From contig CAYSOF010000025.1 in the NCBI GenBank assembly GCA_964432595.1, forward strand, positions 35,422-99,421: a stretch of 64,000 nt of DNA. The letters run 5' to 3'. Shown piece after piece: positions 25,036 to 34,112 of the stretch. Each line of letters begins with the position of its first letter. Position 1 is the first letter of the stretch. A model generated the notes under the pieces. The model made no database searches. It was not told the DNA's origin and saw only the letters and a list, made by a program, of their open reading frames with translations. Origin of the DNA: DASYLJ01 sp964432595. Lineage in GTDB: Bacteria; Desulfobacterota; Binatia; DP-6. The position numbers were made by a program, and so were the translations under genes.

Positions 25036-27258
25036 TCAGAAGAACACCGTCATCCGGCCCCGCACGCCGAACGGATCGCCCGGCGTGAAATGGATGTCCG
25101 GCGCATTGGGGCAGCGGCCGCGTCGTGCTTCGCCCTTCGTGCACGAGGTGTCGGCGAACACCGCTTCCTGCCAGTCGACGTCGCCCATGTTGAGGAAGTC
25201 GATCCCCAGCTCGACGTTGCGCCAGCGGTACTTGGCGAACAGGTCGAAGAGCAGGTAGCCGCGCGCCGGCAGCGTGCGGTCCTCCGTCGCGGGGCGGTCG
25301 TCGAGATAGCGGACGCGCGCCGCGGCGGAGAACCCGTAGCCGAAGTCCGCGGTCAGGCCGCCGTTCATGAACAACGTCGGCGCGATCGGGATCGCCTCGC
25401 CGTTCTTGTAGCGCGGGTCGGCGTAGGAGAGGTCGTAGTCGGCGGTGAGCCAGTCGAAGATGCGGTAGCGCATCTCGAAGTCGACGCCCCAGCGGCGGGT
25501 CGGCCCCGTCGAGTCGAAGCTGCCGAACTCGTTCTGCTCGATCGTGCCGCAGTCGCCGCAGAAGACGATCTCGCTCTCGAGATCGACGAGCCACAGCGCG
25601 GCCGACACGTCGAGCTTGTCGAACTGCCGCGTGCGCGAGCCGAGCTCGTAGCCCGTCGCCTTCGCGAGCGGCGTGAAGTCCTTGTCGTCCTTCGCCTGGA
25701 TGACGCCGCGCGCGTCGTTCGAATGAAAGCCGTCGCCGTAGTTCAGGTACACCTCGGTGTTCGGCTCGGGCGTGATGATGAGGTTGGCCTTCGGCGAGAT
25801 GATCGCGTCGTTCTCGTAGCCGCTCACCGGGAACGTGCCGAGGTTCACGTTGCCGCGCTTCCGTCCGCCCTGGCTCGCGGGCAGCTTGTTCTGCACGTCG
25901 AAGGTGAAGGCGTCGCCGCGGACGCCGCCCTCGAAGCGCAGCCAGTCGGTGAACGTCACCTGCTGCGTGTAGTAGCCGCTGAACGAGCTCTCCTGGACGA
26001 AGACCTTGCTCGCGGTGAAGTAGCGGTTGCGCTTCTGCTGGTTGTAGACGGCGACGTCGATGCGGTCGTTGCGCGTCTCGACGCCGACGCGGCTGAACAT
26101 CGGCATGCCGAAGAGGTCGTAGCTGCGCGTGTAGCTGCCGCGCCCGCCGTACAGATAGCGGAAGTCGTTCTGCTCGATGCCGTCGCCGCGCGGGTCGAGC
26201 GTGGCGAAGGTGCCGTCGCGCAGCTCGATGTCGCCGTTCGGGTCGGGGTACAGCGAGTTCTGGAAGAACGTGAAGTTCGACCACAGCCGCAGCTTGTAGC
26301 GACTGGCGTACGCCTGGAACGACCACGCGTCGTTCTCGGTCGGGTTGGCGTCGTAGTGCAGGTCGACGTTCTCGCGGTCGGTGCGGCCGCCCTCGCTCGG
26401 GTCGAGCGAGCCGAAGCGGTCGAGTTGGCCGTCCGAGACGAGGCGCTGCGGGATCTGGCCCGATGCGTCCCAATCGGCGGCGTAGAGCGTCGCCGAGCCC
26501 CACGCCTTCGAGGTGGGCGTCGGCTCGAACGTCGCCTTGGCGAAGAGATTGTAGCGGGCGAAGTGCTCCGGGTTCTCGAACGGGCCGTTCGAGTAGTACG
26601 CCTGGCCGGCGAACAGCGTCTGCACGTTGCCGAATTTCGGCGACAGGCCGGCGACGTACCGCATGCGGTCGAACGAGCCGCCTTCGGCGAGCACGAAGTT
26701 TTCCGCGAACTTCTCCTTGGTGACGAGGTTCAGCGCGCCGGCGACGGCGAGGTCGCCCAGCTCGGGAAAGTACGTGCCCTTCCGCAGCTGCAGCGTCTCG
26801 ACCGTCTCGGGGATGACGAAGTTGATGTCGGCGTAGCCCTGCCCGTGGCCGTGCGTGACCAGGTTCACCGGCAGCTGGTCGACGGTGACGAGGAAGTCGG
26901 TGCCGTGGTCGGCGTTGAAGCCGCGGATCAGGTACTGCGTCGCCTTGCCGCCGCCCTGGTGCTGGCGGACGATCAGACCGGGAACGTTGTTCAGGATCTC
27001 CTGCAGCGTGGTGTGGGGCCGCAGCTGGTAGGTCTCGGTGGCAATGTCGTCGGACGACGCCGCCGAGACGGGCTTCGTGTCCTGCACGACGACCTCGGGC
27101 AGCGCCGTCGTGTCGGCCGGCGGCTCGAAGGTGGTCTCCGGCTCCCCGTCCGAGACAGGCAGCTCGGGCGCCGGCTTGTTGGCGTCGTGGGCTCGCGCCG
27201 TGGCGGCCAGGCACACTGCGGCCGCCACGAGGAAGACCAGCGGTCTCTTCCGTCGCAT
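25036..27258 (-). CDS. TonB-dependent outer-membrane receptor
   Basis: A 740-residue receptor with a signal peptide (VFLVAAAVCLAATARA), a TonB-box-like LPEVVVQDT near residue 55, a plug domain (LQEILNNVPGLIVRQHQGGG, IRGFNADHGTDFLVTVDQLP, LAVAGALNLVTKE) and a ~550-residue barrel ending in Phe (GRMTVFF). A small His-rich secreted protein is encoded 74 bases upstream in the same direction, suggesting a metal or metallophore substrate. The start has GAGGAG at a suitable distance. The substrate itself is not shown by the sequence. Confidence 0.85.
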   Translation of the reverse strand: MRRKRPLVFLVAAAVCLAATARAHDANKPAPELPVSDGEPETTFEPPADTTALPEVVVQDTKPVSAASSDDIATETYQLRPHTTLQEILNNVPGLIVRQHQGGGKATQYLIRGFNADHGTDFLVTVDQLPVNLVTHGHGQGYADINFVIPETVETLQLRKGTYFPELGDLAVAGALNLVTKEKFAENFVLAEGGSFDRMRYVAGLSPKFGNVQTLFAGQAYYSNGPFENPEHFARYNLFAKATFEPTPTSKAWGSATLYAADWDASGQIPQRLVSDGQLDRFGSLDPSEGGRTDRENVDLHYDANPTENDAWSFQAYASRYKLRLWSNFTFFQNSLYPDPNGDIELRDGTFATLDPRGDGIEQNDFRYLYGGRGSYTRSYDLFGMPMFSRVGVETRNDRIDVAVYNQQKRNRYFTASKVFVQESSFSGYYTQQVTFTDWLRFEGGVRGDAFTFDVQNKLPASQGGRKRGNVNLGTFPVSGYENDAIISPKANLIITPEPNTEVYLNYGDGFHSNDARGVIQAKDDKDFTPLAKATGYELGSRTRQFDKLDVSAALWLVDLESEIVFCGDCGTIEQNEFGSFDSTGPTRRWGVDFEMRYRIFDWLTADYDLSYADPRYKNGEAIPIAPTLFMNGGLTADFGYGFSAAARVRYLDDRPATEDRTLPARGYLLFDLFAKYRWRNVELGIDFLNMGDVDWQEAVFADTSCTKGEARRGRCPNAPDIHFTPGDPFGVRGRMTVFF

Positions 27259-27277
27259 GTCGATGTGGCTCCTCTGC

Positions 27278-27307
27278 CGGACGCACGACGAGGGTCGTGT
27301 CCGGGGC
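27278..27307. promoter_or_regulatory. interrupted inverted repeat in the leader of the TonB receptor
   Basis: CCGGAC...ACGAC and GTCGT-GTCCGG can pair with a two-base bulge on one side, in the 74-base gap between the His-rich gene and the receptor. It could be an operator (Fur/Zur type) or a transcript structure. No consensus match is claimed. Confidence 0.3.
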
Positions 27308-27332
27308 TGAGCGTCGTGATTCCGGAGGCGGC

Positions 27333-27758
27333 TCAGCCGAGCGGAGGGCCACGCGAGCGCGGCGCCGGACGTGACGGCGCCGGCGGCGGTCCGGCGTGGA
27401 ACGCCGGAAGCCAGGCGATGCGATCGGCGCGGACGACGCGCGCCGTCGGCGTGCGGTCCACGCGGAGGAACGGGTGCTGCCAGTGCGCGTGGTCGCGGGG
27501 CGCGGACGCCGTCAGGCCGGGGCCGGACGGCGTCTCGTCGTCGTGGTGATGCGGATGATGATGCTCGTGGTCGTGATCGTCGTGACCGTGATGATGGTCG
27601 TGGTCGTCGTGGTGATGGTGCTCCGCCGGTCCCTCGACGTGGACGTGCGCGTGCTCTCCACCCTCGTGGTGATGCCGCCAGACCGTCGCGCGCGGCGCGG
27701 CGACGCCGGCGACGAAGGACGCCGCGACGAGCGGCGCGAGGCGCAGGAGTCTCCGCAT
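27333..27758 (-). CDS. secreted histidine-rich metal-binding protein
   Basis: A 141-residue protein with an N-terminal signal-like segment (LAPLVAASFVAGVAAP). Residues ~28-75 are dominated by His with Asp/Glu (WRHHHEGGEHAHVHVEG, then runs such as EHHHHDDHDHHHGHDD), a typical zinc/nickel/cobalt-binding tract. No enzyme motif is visible. Its place directly upstream of a TonB receptor suggests a periplasmic metal chaperone or buffer for that uptake system. The metal cannot be named from sequence. Confidence 0.7.
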   Translation of the reverse strand: MRRLLRLAPLVAASFVAGVAAPRATVWRHHHEGGEHAHVHVEGPAEHHHHDDHDHHHGHDDHDHEHHHPHHHDDETPSGPGLTASAPRDHAHWQHPFLRVDRTPTARVVRADRIAWLPAFHAGPPPAPSRPAPRSRGPPLG

Positions 27759-27799
27759 CCGTGTGATCTACGGGGAGACGACCCCGACCGGATGTGCCG

Positions 27800-28780
<981 letters not shown>

Positions 28781-28823
28781 GGGACTGTCTCTACAAAAAC
28801 AGACCCCGTCGGCTCAAACGCCG

Positions 28824-29474
28824 CTACCCTGCCGAGCCGACGGCGGACGCGAGCGGATGCAGGCTGGCGGCGGCGCTGGGACGTGCGGCCATGCGGTCGA
28901 ACCAGGCCGTGAGGTTCTCGTTGGCTGGATCGAGCGGCTGGCCGACGCCGCGGCCGAAGTCGAGCGCGGCGAAGAGGATGATGTCGACCGTCGTCAGGCG
29001 GTCGCCGGCGATGAACTGACGGCCCGCCATCAGCGGCTCGAGCCACGCCAGGTTGTCGCGCGCGGTCGCCTTCAGGCCTTCCGCCGCTTCCGGCAGGACG
29101 CGCATGCGCGGGCGGAAGAGCTCCAGCCCTTCCGCAAAGCGGAACCCGTTGTAGAGGTGCTCGGTGATCTTGAGCTCGATGCGGCGCTGCCAGCAGCGCG
29201 TTTCGGCCCGCTCCTCGGGTGTCGTGCCGACCAGCGGAGGCTTGGGATACTTCTCGTCGAGATACTCGAAGATCGCGACCGTCTCGCCGATCACCCGCCC
29301 GTCGTCGAGGACCAGCGCCGGGACCTGGCCGCCCGGGTTCTTCGCCAGGTACGCCGCCTGCCGGTTTTCGCCGGCGAGGAGGTCGACGTCGACCTTCGGC
29401 AGCTCGATGCCCTTCTCGAGGAGGAACATCCGCAGCGCGCGCGGATTCGGACCGAACGAGTCGTAGATCTCCAT
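28824..29474 (-). CDS. glutathione S-transferase family protein
   Basis: A 216-residue cytosolic protein. The N-terminal thioredoxin-like domain has YDSFGPNPRALRMFLLEKGI, the cis-Pro motif GQVPALVLDDG and ETVAIFEYLDEKYP (glutathione contact). The C-terminal helical domain has LTTVDIILFAALDFGRG, the GST N-capping/hydrophobic staple region. It conjugates or reduces with glutathione; the substrate is unknown. It starts 12 bases after the anti-sigma gene, so it may share that transcript. Confidence 0.85.
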   Translation of the reverse strand: MEIYDSFGPNPRALRMFLLEKGIELPKVDVDLLAGENRQAAYLAKNPGGQVPALVLDDGRVIGETVAIFEYLDEKYPKPPLVGTTPEERAETRCWQRRIELKITEHLYNGFRFAEGLELFRPRMRVLPEAAEGLKATARDNLAWLEPLMAGRQFIAGDRLTTVDIILFAALDFGRGVGQPLDPANENLTAWFDRMAARPSAAASLHPLASAVGSAG

Positions 29475-29486
29475 GGCGCGGCTGTA

Positions 29487-30212
29487 TCAGCCCTGCACGG
29501 CCCCGGCCAAGACGACGGGACCCGTCGGGCTCTTCGAGCCGCCGGCCGGCTCGATCGACACCGCGAACGCCGTCACCTCGCTCGGCCGCGCGACGCCGGA
29601 GACGCGCGCCAGCGCGACGTCGTCGCCGGCCGCCTGCAGCAGTCCCGCCGGCTCGGGCGGATCGTCGCCGCGGATGGCCCACAGCTCGTAGACCTTGCCG
29701 GCTGGCAGCGCGCCGACCCCGGCCAGCACGACGGCGCCCTCGCCGGTGGACGGATCGACGTGGAGGCGGCCGGCGCCGCCGTGCCCCTCGGTCGGCGCGA
29801 GCGACGCCGACAGCGTGCGCGGCCCGCCCATGACGCGCAGGACCTGCACCTGCGCGGCGAGCGCCTCGCGCAATCCGGCGACGGTGCGTCCCTGCGTCTC
29901 CAGCTGCGCCGTCAGCTGCGCGGCCGTGGTCTCGGCGTTGCGGAGTGCGGCCAGCCGCTCGGCGCTGATGCCGCGCTCGCGCGCGAGCAGGCCGGCGAAC
30001 GCGAGCGCCACGGTGGCGGCGAGCGCGCCGACGACGCGCCAGCGCGTGACGACCCGTCGCGCGGCCGCGGCCGAACGATCGGACGACACCGTGCCCATGA
30101 CGCGCTCGCGCAGGCCGGACGGCGGCGGCGTCGCGTACGCCTCCGCAAGCGCCTCGAGCGCGAAGTCGTCGAGATCGCGTTCCTCGACGCCGATCGGCCG
30201 CTCGTCAGACAT
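29487..30212 (-). CDS. RskA-type anti-sigma factor
   Basis: A 241-residue protein. The N-terminal ~45 residues (EERDLDDFALEALAEAYA) form an anti-sigma helix region without a zinc-finger HxxxCxxC. One membrane helix (VVGALAATVALAFAGLLA, ~59-77) follows, then a coiled segment and a RskA-like extracytoplasmic domain (GKVYELWAIRGDDPPEPAGL). It overlaps the ECF sigma gene by eight bases, the normal sigma/anti-sigma arrangement. It should hold that sigma factor at the membrane until a signal releases it. Confidence 0.82.
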   Translation of the reverse strand: MSDERPIGVEERDLDDFALEALAEAYATPPPSGLRERVMGTVSSDRSAAAARRVVTRWRVVGALAATVALAFAGLLARERGISAERLAALRNAETTAAQLTAQLETQGRTVAGLREALAAQVQVLRVMGGPRTLSASLAPTEGHGGAGRLHVDPSTGEGAVVLAGVGALPAGKVYELWAIRGDDPPEPAGLLQAAGDDVALARVSGVARPSEVTAFAVSIEPAGGSKSPTGPVVLAGAVQG

Positions 30213-30774
30213 GGGCTTCCTTCCGTCCGAAATGCTCGCGCAGGCGGAGCACCCCGTCGCGTATCCTCGTCTTCACCGTCCCGAGCGGCGTGTTCTCGCG
30301 CGCCGCGATCTCGGCGTGCGAGAGCCCTTCGAAGTACGCGATCTCGATCGCGCGGCGCTGCTCGGGGGGCAGCGCGTCGAGCGCCGAGCGCACGGTCGCC
30401 GCCTGCTCGCGGCGCGCGGCCGCTTCGTCGGGACGCTCGGGCGGCGGCGCATCGTCGGCGGCCTTGACGCTTCGCACCTCGGCGCGATCGCGCGAGCCGC
30501 GCGCCCGCAGCTGGTCGATGACGAGGTTGCGCACCAGGCGCAGGAACCACGGCCGCACGGCGCCACGCGAGGCATCGTAGCGTTCGGCCCGGCGCCAGAC
30601 ACGCAGGAACGCCTCCTGCACGGCGTCCTCCGCGAGGTCGGGGCTGCCCGCGACGCGCAGCGCGAGGCCGTATGCGAGCGGCGACAGCCGGTCGTACAGC
30701 TCGGCGAGCGCGCGCTCGTCTCCGCTCGCGATGCGCACGAGGAGCGCCGTCTCGATGTCGGTGCCGCCGCTCAT
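30205..30774 (-). CDS. ECF RNA polymerase sigma factor
   Basis: A 189-residue sigma-70-family protein. Region 2 reads AELYDRLSPLAYGLALRVAG, then QEAFLRVWRRAERYD, and region 4 reads LPPEQRRAIEIAYFEGLSHA followed by NTPLGTVKTRIRDGVLRL. Its ATG overlaps the stop of the NiCoT-like permease, and the cognate RskA-type anti-sigma follows. The operon position suggests control by, or of, metal/envelope functions. Confidence 0.85.
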   Translation of the reverse strand: MSGGTDIETALLVRIASGDERALAELYDRLSPLAYGLALRVAGSPDLAEDAVQEAFLRVWRRAERYDASRGAVRPWFLRLVRNLVIDQLRARGSRDRAEVRSVKAADDAPPPERPDEAAARREQAATVRSALDALPPEQRRAIEIAYFEGLSHAEIAARENTPLGTVKTRIRDGVLRLREHFGRKEAHV

Positions 30775-31481
30775 GCGTGGAGCGCGAGTACTCCCGCGTC
30801 GACACCGATCTCCCACGCGAGCGTCACGCCGACCGCCACGCTGCCGACGGCCGCGACCGCACGCAGCGTCGTCTCGACGCGACCGAAGCGGTCGGCGGCG
30901 AACGCCAGCGGCAGCCCGAGAAGCGTGCTCATGAGCACCATCCCACCGATCGACCCTAGCCCGAACAGGGCGACGTAGGCGAGGGCCAGCAGCCCGTCGT
31001 CGATCGTCGTCAGCACCGCCAGCATGAGACCCGCGCTGCCGGCGAGCCCGTGCACGAGACCGACGACGAACGGCCGTCGCGTGACGTGCGCGTGATCCTC
31101 GCCGGCGCCGTGGCGGTGCAGATGCGGATGCACGTGGCGGCGGCCGGCGTGCTCGTGCGCGTGCAGGTGGAGCGCGCCGCCCGACCACACCGTGCGCAGG
31201 AGGTCGACGCCGAGGACGATCAGCATCATGGCCACGCCGAATTCGAGCGCGTGACCGACGTGCGGCGGGATCTCCGCGTGCAGCGCGACCACCGCCACGG
31301 CGACGGCCAGCAACGCGGCGGTGTGGCCGAGCCCCCACACGGCGCCGACGATGGACGATCGCCACAGACCGCGCTGCTGGCTCACGATCGTCGACACCGC
31401 GGCGAGGTGGTCGACGTCGAGCGCGTGGCGCAGCCCGAGCAGGAATCCGAAGCCGAGAATCGCGAGCGGCGTGGTGGGCAT
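30771..31481 (-). CDS. UreH/NiCoT-like nickel/cobalt permease
   Basis: A 236-residue inner-membrane protein. RHALDVDHLAAVS (residues ~18-30) matches the RHAxDADHI signature of nickel/cobalt transporters. A His-rich cytoplasmic loop (HLHAHEHAGRRHVHPHLHRH) and about six hydrophobic segments follow. It starts one base after the NicO gene stop and overlaps the ECF sigma gene. Direction of transport cannot be told; NiCoT members usually import. Confidence 0.8.
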   Translation of the reverse strand: MPTTPLAILGFGFLLGLRHALDVDHLAAVSTIVSQQRGLWRSSIVGAVWGLGHTAALLAVAVAVVALHAEIPPHVGHALEFGVAMMLIVLGVDLLRTVWSGGALHLHAHEHAGRRHVHPHLHRHGAGEDHAHVTRRPFVVGLVHGLAGSAGLMLAVLTTIDDGLLALAYVALFGLGSIGGMVLMSTLLGLPLAFAADRFGRVETTLRAVAAVGSVAVGVTLAWEIGVDAGVLALHA

Positions 31482-31482
31482 G

Positions 31483-32859
31483 TCACGAACCTCCGATGCG
31501 GCCGAGGGCGTCGACGACGACGGCCACCCCGGCCAACGAGATCACGAGGGCGCTGGCGACGGGAGCCCAGCGCGCGAAGCGGCCGTCGAGCGGGAGGCGC
31601 TCGAACAGGCCGCGGGCGTAGACGAGCACGAGACCGATGGCGGTGAGCACCGCCGCCAGCCCGGCGCTGAAGGCGAGGATCAGGACGAGGCCGAACGCGG
31701 TGCGTCCGACGGCGATCGCGCCGAGCATGACGACGAGCGCCGACGGGCAGGGCAGCAGCCCGCCCGAGATGCCGAGCGCGGTCAGGCTCCCGAGCGTGAC
31801 GGGCGTGCCCGCGGGCGGGACGTGCGAATGCCCGTGATGATGATGGTGATCGTGGTGCCCGTGATGATGATGGTCGTGGGCGTGGTCGAGCCGCGACGCC
31901 AGCAGGCGCGCACCGACGGCGACCACGAGCAGGCCCGACATCACGCTCATCCACGGGAAGAGTCGTTCGGGGACGACCCAGGTCGACGCCGCCAGCGTCG
32001 CCAGCCCGAGCGCGTAGACGCCGAGCGTGTGCGTGGCGGTGACGACGAGGCCCAGGAAGACGGCGTGCCACGCCGTGCCCTGCGAGCCGATCAGGTACGC
32101 GCCGACGATCGTCTTGCCGTGCCCCGGCGTCAGGGCGTGGAACGCGCCGAGCATCACGGCGACGAGGAGCGCGCCGGCGATCGCCGTCGGTCCGAGCGGC
32201 GCCGGGTCGGTCACGAGCGCGGTGAAGCGGTCGCCGAACCGCTCCGCGCCCCGCCGGACGGCGCTGCGCGGCGTCGGCGACGCGGTCGACGCGCCGCCGG
32301 GCGCCACCGTGAAGCGCGCCTCGCGCACACGCGGCGGATCGGCGAGCCGGTCCTCGGGGTAGGCGCGCAGCGCGTCGCTCTCGTCGGTCGCCGGGACGCT
32401 CGCGTTCCGGAGTGCGACGCCGTCGGCCCCCTCAGCCACGATCTCCTGCCATCCCGGCCGGCCGGCGAACGTCTCGTCGCGGAAGACCACGTCGCCGTCG
32501 AGAGCCGGCAGCGCGGCGCGATAGACGACCTCCAGCCGCAGCGTGCGCATGCCGCCCGCGCCCGGGCTCAGCGTGGCCGCGTGCGAGACCGGCACGAGCG
32601 GCAGCCGGACGCCGTCGCGCTCGAGCACGAGCGCGCGCGCCCCGTCCGCGGCGCGGGTCGCGGCCCAGCCGTCGTCGATCGTGCCGTCGGCGGCCAACTC
32701 GCGCAGCGTCGGCAGCTCCGCCATGTCGACGACCCAGTGCACCAGGACGCCGTCACGGGCGACCGTGAGCCGGGTCCAGCGGTTCGTCGTGAAGTTGCCG
32801 AGGGGGTGCGCGACGGCGAGCACCGGCAGCAGCATGAGGGCGAGCGCGAGCGTCTTCAT
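31483..32859 (-). CDS. NicO/HupE-like nickel/cobalt membrane transporter
   Basis: A 458-residue protein with a signal segment (LALALMLLPVLAVAHPLGNF) and a ~190-residue periplasmic domain. The transporter core has GAFHALTPGHGKTIVGAYLI, the NicO/RcnA signature (TPGHGK), a His loop (DHAHDHHHHGHHDHHHHHGH) and LGISGGLLPCPSALVVML. Such proteins export or handle Ni/Co and are common beside DUF4331 and TPR proteins, as here. The start overlaps the TPR gene stop. Confidence 0.8.
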   Translation of the reverse strand: MKTLALALMLLPVLAVAHPLGNFTTNRWTRLTVARDGVLVHWVVDMAELPTLRELAADGTIDDGWAATRAADGARALVLERDGVRLPLVPVSHAATLSPGAGGMRTLRLEVVYRAALPALDGDVVFRDETFAGRPGWQEIVAEGADGVALRNASVPATDESDALRAYPEDRLADPPRVREARFTVAPGGASTASPTPRSAVRRGAERFGDRFTALVTDPAPLGPTAIAGALLVAVMLGAFHALTPGHGKTIVGAYLIGSQGTAWHAVFLGLVVTATHTLGVYALGLATLAASTWVVPERLFPWMSVMSGLLVVAVGARLLASRLDHAHDHHHHGHHDHHHHHGHSHVPPAGTPVTLGSLTALGISGGLLPCPSALVVMLGAIAVGRTAFGLVLILAFSAGLAAVLTAIGLVLVYARGLFERLPLDGRFARWAPVASALVISLAGVAVVVDALGRIGGS

Positions 32860-34112
32860 CGGCGGGCCACCCGTCGTCCGTCGAGCGCGGCCAGCGCGGC
32901 GCGCGCGACGGCGGCCTGACGGAGGTCGAAGGTGGGATCGAGCGCCAGCGCGCGCCGCAGATGTCGCGCCGCGACGCGCGGGCGGCCGAGCGCCAGCGCG
33001 ATCATGCCGGCATGATGATGGAACGACGCCTGCTCGGTGCCGAGCCGTAGGGCACGATGCGCGGCGCGCTTCGCCTCGCGGAAGCGGCCGTCCGCATGCA
33101 GCGCCCACGCGAGCGCGTCGGCGGTGTGGACGTCGTCCCGCCACGAGGCGTCGTCGCGCGCGAGCCGGACGGCGGTCGCCGGGTCGCGGCCGTGATCGGC
33201 GAGGAAGAGCGCCAGCTCCCGGCCGTACGTGCCGCCGCCGGCGACGGCCAGATGCTCCATGGCGAGCGCGAGCGCGTACCAGCGCTCGGCCGCGCCGGCG
33301 TCGCCGGCCGCCGCGCAGAGATCGCCGAGCGCACCGTAGACCGTGATCGACGGTACGCGGTCGGCGACGCGCTCGTAGAGCACGATCGCCTCGGCCGATC
33401 GGCCCGCCGCCGCGCGCGCGTGCGCGAGGCCGGCGAGCGCCAGGTGGTAGTCGGGGAACGCCGCCAGCGCGTCGTCGTACGCGCGGGTCGCGGCGGGCAG
33501 GTCGCCGAGGGCGGCGTGCTCGTCGCCGAGATGCACCAGCACCCAGGCGAGGACCTCGGGATGCGCGGGATCGGCGGCCGCGGCGCGGGCAGCGAGCCCG
33601 AGGCTTTCGATCGCCGCGCGCCGGTCGCCGAAGAGCGCCTGCAGGCCGGCGACGCGCGTGTACGCCACGACGCCGGGGCGCAGCGCCGTCAGGCGTTCGA
33701 CGGCATCCTCGGCGCACGCGTAGTCGCCGAGCTCGGTGCAGGCGTCGGCGAGATTCGCCCAGTTCCAGAAGTCGTCCGGCGCGCGGTCGCGCGCGCGCTC
33801 CGCGGCGACGCGAGCCTCGCGGAACCGGTGCTGTCCGAGCAGCACCCACGCGCGGGCGCGCTGCGCGAGGTAGTCGTCGGGGGCGCGGCGGAGCGCGTCG
33901 TCGAGCGACGCGGCGGCGCGGTCGTACCACGACGGATCGCCCGTCTCCCGCGCGCGCTGCATGTAGCCGGCGGCGCGGGACACGAGCGACGTGGCGGCGG
34001 ACGGGTCGGTGGGTGGGAATTGGGTGGCCCCGACCCGTCCAGCCGCCGTGGCGAGCGTCATGAGGAGGAAGAACGACGCCCGCCGGAGGAGCCCTGTGGA
34101 CGGGGTGGTCAG
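32856..34112 (-). CDS. secreted tetratricopeptide-repeat protein; possible CTG start
   Basis: A protein of about 418 residues with 34-residue TPR-like helices throughout (ASLDDALRRAPDDYLAQRAR, ARAWVLLGQHRFREARVAAE, LADACTELGDYACAEDAVER, RAYDDALAAFPDYHLALAGL). An ATG at 34061 would leave only half a signal peptide. The sequence upstream (LLRRASFFLLMTLATAAGRV) completes one. No ATG/GTG/TTG precedes it in frame, but CTG at 34112 overlaps the DUF4331 stop (CTGA) and has AGGAG seven bases upstream. It is probably a periplasmic scaffold for its operon partners. Confidence 0.75.
   Translation of the reverse strand: MTTPSTGLLRRASFFLLMTLATAAGRVGATQFPPTDPSAATSLVSRAAGYMQRARETGDPSWYDRAAASLDDALRRAPDDYLAQRARAWVLLGQHRFREARVAAERARDRAPDDFWNWANLADACTELGDYACAEDAVERLTALRPGVVAYTRVAGLQALFGDRRAAIESLGLAARAAAADPAHPEVLAWVLVHLGDEHAALGDLPAATRAYDDALAAFPDYHLALAGLAHARAAAGRSAEAIVLYERVADRVPSITVYGALGDLCAAAGDAGAAERWYALALAMEHLAVAGGGTYGRELALFLADHGRDPATAVRLARDDASWRDDVHTADALAWALHADGRFREAKRAAHRALRLGTEQASFHHHAGMIALALGRPRVAARHLRRALALDPTFDLRQAAVARAALAALDGRRVARR

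Noticed and set aside
25090..27549. Plus-strand open frame of about 820 codons opposite the TonB receptor
   Set aside because: The receptor on the minus strand has a complete domain order; the plus-strand product has no recognisable motif.
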